Positions 40,823 to 49,976 of a stretch of 64,000 nt of DNA are shown piece by piece. Position 1 is the stretch's first letter. Each line of letters opens with the position of its first letter. The notes under the pieces were generated by a model. It saw only the letters and a list, made by a program, of their open reading frames with translations. It had not been told where the DNA came from and searched no databases. The translations under genes and the position numbers were made by a program. Source of the DNA: Arsenophonus endosymbiont of Aphis craccivora (GTDB lineage Bacteria; Pseudomonadota; Gammaproteobacteria; Enterobacterales; Enterobacteriaceae); NCBI RefSeq assembly GCF_013460135.1, contig NZ_CP038155.1, forward strand, positions 310,001 to 374,000, written 5' to 3'.

Positions 40823-42310
40823 TTATTGGCTGGCTTTATATTCAGCTTCCGCTTTAATAAAGCGTTTCACGGCGCTCTGGCTAGGTGCGGTAGTTAACAG
40901 GCTAACGACAACAATGGCGATTGAGGCAAAAATAAAACCGGGAATAATTTCATACAAACCAAACCACTTATATTGCATCCATATCAATACCGTTAAAGCA
41001 CCGACCAACATACCGGCTAAAGCACCATAGCGATTCATACGTTGCCACAAGACAGAAATCAAGATCACTGGACCAAAGGCCGCGCCAAAGCCTGCCCAGG
41101 CGTTGCTAACTAAAACCAATACTTTATTATTGGGATCAAGAGCAATAAAAATAGCCATTGCCGCCACCACTAACACCATGGCACGACCAACCCAAACTAA
41201 CTCTCGCTGGCGAGCTTTAGGTCTGATAAACGGTTTATAGAGATCTTCAGTCAACGCACTGGCACAAACCAATAATTGACAACTCAAGGTACTCATCACA
41301 GCAGCTAAAATGGCTGATAACAATATCCCGGCCAGCCAAGGATTAAATAAAATAATGGCTAATTCCATAAATACCCGCTCAGGATTAGCCATAACCGCAC
41401 CGGCAACGGCAGGATGCAGATCAAAATAAGCAATGGCAAAAAAACCAACCGCAATCGTGCCTGCTAAACAGAGTACCATCCAGGTCATACTAATACGCCG
41501 TGCCCGCTTAATGGTTTGCGCTGATTCAGCTGCCATAAAACGTGCTAATATATGCGGTTGGCCAAAGTAGCCTAAGCCCCATCCCAATAAAGAGATAATG
41601 GCAATAAAATTTAATCCTTTAAACATATCTAGATATGCGGGATCTTTATTGTTAATAAATGTTACCGCGCTGTCCAAGCTACCGACAGCAAAGATCACCA
41701 TGATTGGTGTTAATAATAAGGCAAAAATCATCAAAGTAGCTTGTACCGTATCCGTCCAGCTAACGGCTAGAAAACCGCCCAAAAAAGTATAAATAATGGT
41801 GGCTAATGCACCTAGCCACATCGCTTGCTGATAGCTTATGCCAAAAGTATTTTCAAACAGTAATCCGCCGGCCACCACACCGGAAGCACAATAGATAGTA
41901 AAAAAAACCAAGATCACCAAGGCCGAAACAATACGCAACATTTTACTTTTATCTTCAAAGCGGCTGGTAAAATAGTCAGGTAATGTAAGCGAATTATGAT
42001 TATTTTCGGTTTGCACGCGTAATCGCCCAGCGACTAATCGCCAATTTAAATAAGCGCCTAAAGATAATCCGATCGCAATCCAGCTTTCCGCTATTCCGCT
42101 TAGAAAAATAGCGCCCGGTAATCCCATTAATAACCAACCACTCATATCTGATGCACCAGCAGAAAGCGCCGTTACTACCCCACCTAAACGACGTCCGCCT
42201 AAAATGTAATCATCAAAACTGGTTGTTGAACGATAGGCCCAAAAACCGATTAACAACATCACAAAAATATAAATCACAAACATAATTATCATTGGGTAGC
42301 TTAATGTCAT
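40823..42310 (-). CDS. putP: Sodium/proline symporter PutP
   Basis: PutP imports proline with Na+ across the inner membrane (SSS family). The 495 residues match the family (E. coli 502). It has about 13 hydrophobic segments. The sodium/solute motif region is ILGGRRLGGVVTALSAGASDMSGWLLMGLPGAIFLSGIAESWIA, and GWGLGYFGQPHILARFMAAES is the SSS signature. It is divergent from putA across the put control region. It is intact. Confidence 0.97.
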   Translation of the reverse strand: MTLSYPMIIMFVIYIFVMLLIGFWAYRSTTSFDDYILGGRRLGGVVTALSAGASDMSGWLLMGLPGAIFLSGIAESWIAIGLSLGAYLNWRLVAGRLRVQTENNHNSLTLPDYFTSRFEDKSKMLRIVSALVILVFFTIYCASGVVAGGLLFENTFGISYQQAMWLGALATIIYTFLGGFLAVSWTDTVQATLMIFALLLTPIMVIFAVGSLDSAVTFINNKDPAYLDMFKGLNFIAIISLLGWGLGYFGQPHILARFMAAESAQTIKRARRISMTWMVLCLAGTIAVGFFAIAYFDLHPAVAGAVMANPERVFMELAIILFNPWLAGILLSAILAAVMSTLSCQLLVCASALTEDLYKPFIRPKARQRELVWVGRAMVLVVAAMAIFIALDPNNKVLVLVSNAWAGFGAAFGPVILISVLWQRMNRYGALAGMLVGALTVLIWMQYKWFGLYEIIPGFIFASIAIVVVSLLTTAPSQSAVKRFIKAEAEYKASQ

Positions 42311-42780
42311 CTGTCCCTCTCCATCGTTTTTCTCTTTTTGAGTTTTGTTAGTATGCAGGCATGCAAGTTATAATTTTGAATTAACGAAAATTAGACTTAT
42401 TTTTAACGCATAAACTGACTTTTTATTTTCCTATTCTTCTTGAAATTTTATTTTGATGAAAATATAATCAACTCAATAAATAAACCATAAAATAACAAAA
42501 ATTTAATAGTTATTGGGCCAATAATCAGAAAACTAGCCACAAATGTTAATTTGTTTGGTGATATATTTAGTTAAATAATTATAAAATTAATTAATTTAAT
42601 ATTCTTTTATTTATTTATGTTTCAGCAAGATATAACAATACTTATAATAAAATCTATTTTAATTAATACAAAAATAGATTTATTTCACATTTCTCACACT
42701 TTCATTAGTTAACAATATTGCACCAAATTAAAACATAAAGGATATTGTTAAATTACCGACTTCTAACAATCAGCAAAAGA
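42311..42780. promoter_or_regulatory. putP-putA intergenic control region
   Basis: About 470 bp of very AT-rich DNA between divergent putP and the putA remnant. In E. coli this region holds PutA operators and CRP/IHF sites. I cannot pick out individual operators by eye, and I see no ORF. Confidence 0.4.
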
Positions 42781-42804
42781 ATAAGAATTAGTCGCCGCAT
42801 AACT

Positions 42805-42938
42805 GCAGTCATTCTTTCTGTTGATAAAGTAACCAGATAAGGTATTGAAACAACTTTACAAAGCCTGGAGCTTAGATCGATTAGTTAACAGGACAGGCAA
42901 TATTTAATTATCTTAGACACTTTGATAATGAGGAAACT
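42805..42938 (+). pseudogene. Decayed ribbon-helix-helix domain of PutA
   Basis: Directly upstream of the putA ATG, and in the same frame, QAIFNYLRHFDNEET (42894-42938) matches the end of the E. coli RHH domain (QAIFSYLEQLENSDT). TAG at 42882-42884 falls where a Trp codon (HWLIKQ) is expected. Further upstream, in a different frame, VDKVTR-stop-GIETTLQSLELR (TAA 42838-42840) resembles LDDATRERIKSAATRID. The DNA-binding domain was therefore present and has been destroyed by at least two stops and a frameshift. Confidence 0.8.
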
Positions 42939-45900
42939 ATGGTTCAATTCCCGGCTACCAAAGTTAATGAAAAAGAAAATTCATCTAGTGACATCGCAAT
43001 ATGCCCTAAAACAGGAAAGCCCTCCTTTTTAAATTTTGCACAGCATATTTTACCTCAATCCGCAAAACGCTCAGCAATCACTGCAGCCTATCGATTACCT
43101 GAAACACAGCTATTACCTCTATTAGTGCAACAGGCACAGCTACCAGAAACTGAGACACAAGCGGCTTATCAACTAGCCTATCAGCTAGCAAAAAATCTAC
43201 GTCAGCAAAAAAAGAGTGTTGGCCGTTCTGGTTTAGTCCAGAGTCTATTACAACAATTTTCTCTCTCGTCGCAAGAAGGGATTGCGCTTATGTGCCTGGC
43301 TGAAGCACTGCTGCGCATCCCCGATAACGCTACCCGTGACATATTGATCCGCGACAAAATTAGTGGTGGTGACTGGAAGTCACATATTGGACAGAGTTCA
43401 TCATTATTTGTTAATGCCACCACCTGGGGTTTGCTAATTACGGGCAAATTAGTTGCCAGCCATCATGAAACTAAACTTACCAGTGCTCTTAACCGGATCA
43501 TTAGTAAAAGTGGTGAACCCATTATTCGTCAAGCTGTGAATATGGCAATGCGGCTAATGGGTGAGCAATTTGTCACTGGTGAAACCATCACAAAAGCACT
43601 AAGTAATGCGCATAAAATGGAAAATGAAGGTTTTAGCTACTCGTATGATATGTTAGGTGAAGCAGCCTTAACCGATGAAGATGCCAAAAGCTACATGGCT
43701 GCTTATCAACAAGCGATTGATGCTATTGGTAAAGCTTCCGACGGCAAAAGCATTTATGCCAGTGCCGGAATTTCCATTAAACTATCTGCCCTCCATGCAA
43801 GATATTGCCGGGCTCAATATGAGCGGGTGGTGTCTGAGCTTTACCCTCGTCTGTTCACATTAACCTTACAAGCACGTCATTACAATATTGGCATTAATAT
43901 TGATGCTGAAGAAGCCGATAGATTGGAAATTTCCCTAGATCTGTTAGAAAAGCTGTGCTTCGAACCGCAACTAGCCGGCTGGGATGGAATTGGCTTTGTC
44001 ATTCAGGCATATCAAAAACGCTGCCCCTATGTTATCGATGAAATTATCGATTTAGCGCAACGCAGTCAACACCGTTTGATGATCCGACTGGTAAAAGGCG
44101 CTTATTGGGATAGTGAAATTAAACGCGCGCAAATAGATGGTCTTGAAGGTTACCCGGTCTATAGCAGAAAAATTTATACTGATGTCAGTTATCTGGCTTG
44201 TGCGCGTAAATTGCTGTCGGTGCCCAATTTGATTTACCCCCAATTTGCCACCCATAACGCCCATACCTTAGCCACGATTTATTATATGGCTGGTGAAAAT
44301 TATTATCCTGGCCAATATGAATTTCAATGTTTACATGGCATGGGAGAAGAGCTATATCAACAAGTTGTCGGCGCCATCGCCGAAGGTAAACTTCATCGTC
44401 CCTGTCGTATTTATGCGCCAGTCGGTAGTCATCAAACCTTGTTGGCTTACCTGGTGCGCCGCTTACTGGAAAATGGCGCAAATACGTCATTCGTTAATCA
44501 GATTGCCGATCCTAATATTCCATTAGATAAACTGGTAGCCGATCCAGTGCAACAAGTGCTGGTGGCGGCTGAAACGGCAGGCCAACTGGGTTTGCCACAT
44601 CCACAAATCCCACTGCCTCGTGCGCTATATGGCAGCAAGCGCCTCAATGCTATTGGTATTGATTTGACCAACGAACATCACCTGGCGGCACTGGCGCAGA
44701 CTCTACTGACCACCCCTCTCTGTTATCAGGTTAAACCTTTACTGGCAGGAGAACCGCCCTCGCCGGCTGAAATTTCAGCCCGACAGCCGATCACTAATCC
44801 GGCTAATTTTGACGATATCGTCGGCTATGTCCATGAAGCAAGTCTAACCGAAGTCGAGCATGCGTTGGAAATTGCTACCGACGCAGCTACTCGCTGGGCG
44901 ACGATTCCCGTCATACAACGAGCGGCCATTTTGCAACAAGCGGCTAGCCTGATGGAGCAGCAATTCTCCCGTTTAATTGGCGTATTGATCCGTGAAGCCG
45001 GCAAAACCTTTAGTAATGCCATTGCTGAAGTGCGCGAAGCGATCGATTTTTTGCGTTACTACGCCGTACAGATCAGTGAAAATTTCAATAATGAAAGCTA
45101 TTCGCCACTGGGTGTGGTGGTTTGCATTAGTCCGTGGAATTTCCCACTGGCGATTTTTAGCGGCCAAATCGCTGCCGCTTTAGCGAGCGGTAATAGCGTA
45201 TTGGCCAAACCGGCAGAGCAAACACCGATTATTGCCATGCTAGCGGTTGAGTTACTGCACCAGGCGGGCATTCCCCGCGATGTTCTCCAGCTGCTGCCCG
45301 GTAGCGGCGAGCGAGTGGGTAGCAAACTGATCAGTGACAAGCGGACGAACGGTGTGATGTTTACCGGTTCAACCCAGGTGGCCAAACTGATCCAGCATAA
45401 TCTTGCCGGCCGACTCAATGCTCAGCAACAGCCCATTCCACTGATTGCCGAAACCGGCGGCTTAAATGCCATGATTGTTGATTCATCCGCACTGACGGAG
45501 CAAGTTGTCAATGACGTTATCATTTCAGCCTTCGATAGTGCCGGTCAACGCTGCTCTGCCCTACGTATTCTTTGTATCCAGGAAGAGGTCGCTGAACGCA
45601 CACTGACGATGTTAAAAGGCGCGATAGACGAATACCGAATCGGTGATCCTAGCCAGCTGGCAACCGATATTGGCCCGGTCATTGATAGCGAAGCACAGCA
45701 TAATATCGAACAGCACATTGCCCAGATGCGTCAAGCAGGGAAAACCCTGTATCAGGCTGAGCAAACTAGCCAACAGCATGATAATCAATGGCAACAAGGC
45801 ACCTTTGTCCGACCCACCTTAATTGAAATTGACCATTTTAATGAACTGAAAAATGAAATTTTTGGCCCGGTACTACATATTTTACGCTTTAAGCGCCATC

Positions 45901-46775
45901 AACTAACCAGCCTGATCAAACAAATTAATGACTCAGGTTATGGCTTAACTTTAGGGCTGCATAGCCGTATTGATGAAACTATCGCCGACGTTTGCCAGAC
46001 GGCCAAAGTAGGTAATATTTACGTTAACCGCAATATGGTCGGTGCGGTAGTTGGGGTACAACCATTTGGCGGAGAAGGACTATCGGGTACCGGGCCAAAA
46101 GCCGGTGGCCCGCTTTATCTCTATCGATTGCTCAGCCAAAGGCCAGCTACCATCATGGATAAACTGTTTACGCCACCAGATAATCGCTATCCAGTTAAAC
46201 ATGGCCAACCATCATTGCAGCCATTAACGCCCTTTGCTGCCTTCTGTGATTGGGTAAAAAATCGCCATCATGTAACTGTTGCTGCGGTTATTGACCTCTA
46301 TCAGCCATTGACCGCAACTAGCATCTGCCATCAGCTGCCCGGCACAACCGGAGAGCATAATAGTTATAGGCTAGTGCCACGCGGGCGGATTTTGTGTCTG
46401 GCGGAAACAGAAGCGGATGCAGTGATCCAGCTGGCAGCAGTGTTAGCGATGGGATGTCAAGTGCTATGGCCAAATAATGCCATCCAGCAGCAATTGCAGG
46501 CAGAGTTGCCTGCTTTAGTCAACCAGATGATCAGGCTAGCTGATAATTGGCAACTAACCGACTGCCAATTTGATGGGGTTATTTTTCATGGCGATCGCAA
46601 TCAGTTACAAACTGTTTGTCAAGCAGTGGCTGAACGTGAAGGGCCAATTATTTCCGTGCAAGGATATCGATCCGGAGACCAGCATTTATTCCTTGAGCGT
46701 TTAGTCCATGAACGAGCTGTCAGTGTCAATACTGCGGCGGCCGGCGGCAATGCCAGTTTAATGACACTAGAATAA
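42939..46775 (+). CDS. putA: Bifunctional proline dehydrogenase / P5C dehydrogenase PutA lacking the DNA-binding domain
   Basis: PutA oxidises proline to glutamate in two steps (FAD, then NAD+). The open frame of 1278 codons begins MVQFPATKVNEKENSS, with GAGGA upstream of the ATG. It omits the N-terminal ~47-residue ribbon-helix-helix repressor domain of E. coli PutA (1320 aa). The PRODH barrel is intact (GINIDAEEADRLEISLDLLE, IRLVKGAYWDSEIKRAQ, FATHNAHTLATI). So is P5CDH (ISPWNFPLAIF, AETGGLNAMIVDSSA with the Glu, SAGQRCSALRIL with the Cys, VGVQPFGGEGLSGTGPKAGG). It should be enzymatically competent but unable to repress putA/putP. Confidence 0.95.
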   Translation: MVQFPATKVNEKENSSSDIAICPKTGKPSFLNFAQHILPQSAKRSAITAAYRLPETQLLPLLVQQAQLPETETQAAYQLAYQLAKNLRQQKKSVGRSGLVQSLLQQFSLSSQEGIALMCLAEALLRIPDNATRDILIRDKISGGDWKSHIGQSSSLFVNATTWGLLITGKLVASHHETKLTSALNRIISKSGEPIIRQAVNMAMRLMGEQFVTGETITKALSNAHKMENEGFSYSYDMLGEAALTDEDAKSYMAAYQQAIDAIGKASDGKSIYASAGISIKLSALHARYCRAQYERVVSELYPRLFTLTLQARHYNIGINIDAEEADRLEISLDLLEKLCFEPQLAGWDGIGFVIQAYQKRCPYVIDEIIDLAQRSQHRLMIRLVKGAYWDSEIKRAQIDGLEGYPVYSRKIYTDVSYLACARKLLSVPNLIYPQFATHNAHTLATIYYMAGENYYPGQYEFQCLHGMGEELYQQVVGAIAEGKLHRPCRIYAPVGSHQTLLAYLVRRLLENGANTSFVNQIADPNIPLDKLVADPVQQVLVAAETAGQLGLPHPQIPLPRALYGSKRLNAIGIDLTNEHHLAALAQTLLTTPLCYQVKPLLAGEPPSPAEISARQPITNPANFDDIVGYVHEASLTEVEHALEIATDAATRWATIPVIQRAAILQQAASLMEQQFSRLIGVLIREAGKTFSNAIAEVREAIDFLRYYAVQISENFNNESYSPLGVVVCISPWNFPLAIFSGQIAAALASGNSVLAKPAEQTPIIAMLAVELLHQAGIPRDVLQLLPGSGERVGSKLISDKRTNGVMFTGSTQVAKLIQHNLAGRLNAQQQPIPLIAETGGLNAMIVDSSALTEQVVNDVIISAFDSAGQRCSALRILCIQEEVAERTLTMLKGAIDEYRIGDPSQLATDIGPVIDSEAQHNIEQHIAQMRQAGKTLYQAEQTSQQHDNQWQQGTFVRPTLIEIDHFNELKNEIFGPVLHILRFKRHQLTSLIKQINDSGYGLTLGLHSRIDETIADVCQTAKVGNIYVNRNMVGAVVGVQPFGGEGLSGTGPKAGGPLYLYRLLSQRPATIMDKLFTPPDNRYPVKHGQPSLQPLTPFAAFCDWVKNRHHVTVAAVIDLYQPLTATSICHQLPGTTGEHNSYRLVPRGRILCLAETEADAVIQLAAVLAMGCQVLWPNNAIQQQLQAELPALVNQMIRLADNWQLTDCQFDGVIFHGDRNQLQTVCQAVAEREGPIISVQGYRSGDQHLFLERLVHERAVSVNTAAAGGNASLMTLE

Positions 46776-46790
46776 TTTTTCATTGCCAAC

Positions 46791-46823
46791 AATAAAGCCT
46801 TAGCGATTTGCTAAGGCTTTATT
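46791..46823 (+). terminator. Terminator after putA
   Basis: A perfect 14-bp stem (AATAAAGCCTTAGC / GCTAAGGCTTTATT) with a 5-nt loop lies 16 bp past the putA stop. It is A/T-flanked on both sides and may also serve convergent fliZ. Confidence 0.93.
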
Positions 46824-46867
46824 TATCTAATAACTGTGAAATAATGTAGTTTCTATCCATAGCAATC

Positions 46868-47383
46868 TTATGCTGAGTGATCGGCCTGCCAGTCTAGGAA
46901 TTGCTCATATTTACGCAACGCAATATTGTAATTACTAAAGGCAGAGTCGGTCATTTTATCCTGCATCTGAGCCTGAATTTTTTCAATCTCCAATTCAGCG
47001 AGCGGAAATTGTATTTCACTTAACAACTCATCCAGTCGACGCAGCCGCACCACATATTCACGTACGGTACTATGGCTCATTTCAGTCTCATTAAACAGAT
47101 ACTGTTTAAACGACATAATATCAAAATAGCCAGTATCACTATTACAATAGATTTCACTACAAAAACGACATAACGCGGTAAATTTATGCTGTAACTCGGC
47201 CCAAGCTTGCCAATCAACCAGCTCGGTCATCGCTGAAATCGCTTCTTTATTCAGAATTTGATCATTAAACACCAATGAAATCCGATCAAGGGTTTTGTTA
47301 CAGTGTGCGCAGTGAATTTGACTATGTTTATAGTCTTTAACATAACGGCTCAGCGGCCGCTTCTTTTGGTTAGAAACAGACAT
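46868..47383 (-). CDS. fliZ: Flagellar/sigma-S regulator FliZ
   Basis: FliZ links motility and the RpoS regulon as a DNA-binding antagonist of sigma-S and, in some relatives, an activator of flhDC or haemolysin genes. The start at 47383 gives MSVSNQKKRPLSRYVKDYKHSQIHCAHCNK, aligning with E. coli FliZ. The upstream in-frame ATG at 47416 is less likely. The integrase-like core contains FDIMSFKQYLFNETEMSHSTVREYVVRLRRL. The product is 171 residues, intact, downstream of fliA. Confidence 0.92.
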   Translation of the reverse strand: MSVSNQKKRPLSRYVKDYKHSQIHCAHCNKTLDRISLVFNDQILNKEAISAMTELVDWQAWAELQHKFTALCRFCSEIYCNSDTGYFDIMSFKQYLFNETEMSHSTVREYVVRLRRLDELLSEIQFPLAELEIEKIQAQMQDKMTDSAFSNYNIALRKYEQFLDWQADHSA

Positions 47384-47430
47384 ATTAGATAAGCCCTGTG
47401 TGTAAATCGTAAACAAAAAAATAAAAAATA

Positions 47431-48153
47431 TTATTTATCTGGATTTAAGCGCGCTCGTAGCCGTTTTATCGCCTGGCTATGTAGCTGGCTGACGCGGGAT
47501 TCCCCGACATTCAACACCGCGCCTATCTCCTTCAGGTTCAGATTTTCTTGATAATATAGCGTCAAAACCATTTTTTCCCTTTCAGGCAAACATTCTATCG
47601 CCTTTATAATATTTTTGCGAATATCAGTTGCTATTAAAGTTTGCAGCGGATTTCGCTCGTCGTCAACCTCAATAATCGGTTCACAGCTCTCACCATGCAC
47701 TGCATGCCACTCATCATAAGAGCATAATTGACTATTGTTGCTATCCTGCAATAACTGCTGATACTCCGACAGACCGATGTGCAACTTATCAGCAATCTCC
47801 TGCTCGCTCGCCGGTCGGCCTAGCGCTTGCTCAAGCTGCTGCATCACTTTGGCCGATTCCCGCGCCAGGCGGCGCACACTACGCGGCACCCAATCGCGGG
47901 CGCGTAATTCATCTAACATCGCTCCACGCACCCGTTGCACGGCATAAGTAGCAAAAGCGGTATCTTGCGTCATATCAAATCGCTCGATCGCATCTAACAA
48001 ACCAATACCGCCAGCCTGAATTAAATCATCCAGTTGCACGCTAGCAGGTAATCTCACTTGCAGTTCTAATACTTCATGACGTACTAAAGGAAGATAGCGC
48101 TCCAATAGTACATCTTTTTCAATTATCCCATCCTGGGTGTAGAGATCGTTCAC
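47431..48153 (-). CDS. fliA: RNA polymerase sigma-28 factor FliA
   Basis: FliA directs transcription of class 3 flagellar genes. The 240 residues match E. coli (239). Region 2 reads LPASVQLDDLIQAGGIGLLDAIERFD and TAFATYAVQRVRGAMLDELRARDWVPRSVRR. Region 4 reads LPEREKMVLTLYYQENLNLKEIGAVLNVGESRVSQLHSQAIKRLRARL. All are intact. It lies between fliZ and fliC as in E. coli. It is retained in frame although most of its structural target genes are broken. Confidence 0.97.
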   Translation of the reverse strand: MNDLYTQDGIIEKDVLLERYLPLVRHEVLELQVRLPASVQLDDLIQAGGIGLLDAIERFDMTQDTAFATYAVQRVRGAMLDELRARDWVPRSVRRLARESAKVMQQLEQALGRPASEQEIADKLHIGLSEYQQLLQDSNNSQLCSYDEWHAVHGESCEPIIEVDDERNPLQTLIATDIRKNIIKAIECLPEREKMVLTLYYQENLNLKEIGAVLNVGESRVSQLHSQAIKRLRARLNPDK

Positions 48154-48498
48154 AGTAAGAACCTGTCATTGATAACAGGCGCTTATTATCCGAAATTGAG
48201 GCGGCAAATAATGGCGTAAATAGTGCTATAAAACGGGCTTTTTTTACTTATCTATTATTTTTAACCACCTCAATTAACCGAACACGGAACCTAGCGGCAA
48301 ATTATGGTCAGTGTCAAAAGCATTGACTTAGGCTAATTGATCGCCATTTAGGGCAATACTTTGTTGCTTGAGGATGGTGCCGTCAGGAGGGATGTCAGTG
48401 AATCAGGCAGGATAGCTTGCGACGATCACACCATATTACAATTAATTGCTATTAATAATTATTGATTTTAACAGTGATGGCGATAATATCTTATAATA
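48154..48498. other. fliA upstream region
   Basis: About 345 bp between fliA and the fliC terminator. It must hold the class 2 promoter for fliAZ, but I see no unambiguous element and no ORF. Confidence 0.35.
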
Positions 48499-48520
48499 CA
48501 GGCCGGCAAAAGCCGGCCTG
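48499..48520 (-). terminator. Hairpin downstream of fliC
   Basis: CAGGCCGGC, a 4-nt loop and GCCGGCCTG form a perfect 9-bp GC-rich stem 34 bp past the fliC stop. The T-tract is weak. Confidence 0.75.
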
Positions 48521-48554
48521 CAAAATATTACCAAAATAATGACTAATTCAACTA

Positions 48555-49784
48555 TTAACGCAGTAAAGAAAGCACTGACTGGTTAGACTGATTAGCCATT
48601 GCCAATACTGTGGTGCCAGCTTGTTGCAAGATTTGGGCATTACTTAAGTTAGACACTTCTTCGGCAAAATCGGCATCCAAAATACGGCTACGGGCAGCAG
48701 ATAGGTTGTTAACTGTATTGGTTAAATTCTCAACCGCTGATTCCAGCCGGCTCTGTATGGCACCCCATTGGCTACGTTTAGCAGAGACATCATCCAAGGC
48801 TTTATCAAGTTTTGCAAAAACTTGATCCGGTGTTACCGAACCTGCACCTTGACCTGTACCTTGGCCACCTGGTAAGGCCGTACCTACAGTACCGGCATGG
48901 CTAGTGTTGATTTTAGTACCAACTGTGATACCCACTTCTTTATCAGCACCACTAGCATCAGCTGCTAAAGTCACCTCGTAAACGTCGCCTGCAGTCGTTT
49001 TCAATACATATTGATCCGCAACCGAAGCACCCGCATTATCCAGCTTTTGATGCAACTCATACCCTGAGCTTAATGCATTACCTACCTGTAAGACCAGAAG
49101 CACCAGAATTAGTTATTGTAACCTTAGCTGCATCCAAGACACCTGTGGCAGTATTTCCGGTGAAAGTTAGATCGGCATCAAGTCCAGCTGCTGTTGCTGC
49201 AGTTGAGTTATACTGCACTGTCGCTGCCGTTCCCGATGACGCAGTTGCTGCGAATACATTTAAATCAATATCTTTAATATCTAGAGTAGCGATAGTGGTT
49301 GCCGTTACATTTACCCCAATTTGTTCACCATGGTTGGCACCCGTTTGCAGCATTATCGTGCCATTGGTATCTAATGTTTTATTGCCGTTAAATTCGGCTT
49401 GGTTAATAATACGGCCAATTTCCTCTATACGCTGTGCTACTTCAGCTTGCAGCGTCGCAATATCTTTGTTTGAGTTAGTACCGTTACTGGCCTGCACCGC
49501 TAAATTACGGATCGCCTGCAAGTTATCATTCACCTGTGACAACGACCCTTCGGCGGTTTGTGCTAACGAGATACCATCATTGGCGTTACGCGTCGCCTGT
49601 TTCATACCCATAATGTTAGAGGTCATGCCATTGGCAATTGACATGCCGGCCGCATCGTCTTTGGCACTGTTAATGCGCAGGCCAGTAGATAGAAGTTGGA
49701 TAGTGGGCCCAAGTTATTTTGGGTTTTATTTCATGCTTTTTGCGCATTTAACGCAAACATATTGGTATTGATAACCAGAGCCAT
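48555..49784 (-). pseudogene. fliC: Flagellin FliC, nonsense and frameshifts
   Basis: Flagellin is the filament subunit. The start MALVINTNMFALNAQKA at 49784 is followed by TGA at codon 18. The frame is then lost near 49700, and [18 protein letters not shown] appears in the next register. After it come [39 protein letters not shown] and the variable D2/D3 part. Another frameshift lies near 49085, within LTGR. The C-terminal D0/D1 is readable (LESAVENLTNTVNNLSAARSRILDADFAEEVSNLSNAQILQQAG...SLLR). Conserved ends with dead frames show loss of the filament. Confidence 0.96.
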
Positions 49785-49842
49785 AATAATTCCTTTATTT
49801 AAATTTAACTTTTTAATTGGCCAAAACTTTTGGCTGTTTTGA

Positions 49843-49869
49843 TTAGCGTCACAGCGGTTTGATACTTTA
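49843..49869 (-). promoter_or_regulatory. Probable sigma-28 promoter of fliC
   Basis: On the minus strand TAAA (49869-49866), 15 nt, then GACGCTAA (49850-49843), against the consensus TAAA-N15-GCCGATAA. It is about 60 bp upstream of the fliC ATG. Two mismatches in the -10. Confidence 0.6.
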
Positions 49870-49905
49870 ATTTTTTGTGGCAACAAATTCATTTGGCCTG
49901 ATTAT

Positions 49906-49932
49906 TTAACTTCTATTAGCTGAGGCCGATAA
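49906..49932 (+). promoter_or_regulatory. Probable sigma-28 promoter of fliD
   Basis: TTAA (49906-49909), 15 nt, then a perfect GCCGATAA (49925-49932), 45 bp upstream of the fliD ATG. This matches the FliA consensus with one mismatch in the -35. Confidence 0.75.
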
Positions 49933-49976
49933 TCATGGTAATCAGGTTTAACTAATCAAATAGGATAGGAAAAATC

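Noticed and set aside
49073-49771. A 232-codon open frame opposite fliC
   Set aside because: It mirrors the Ala/Thr/Ser-rich flagellin sequence; the minus strand has unmistakable flagellin ends and a sigma-28 promoter.
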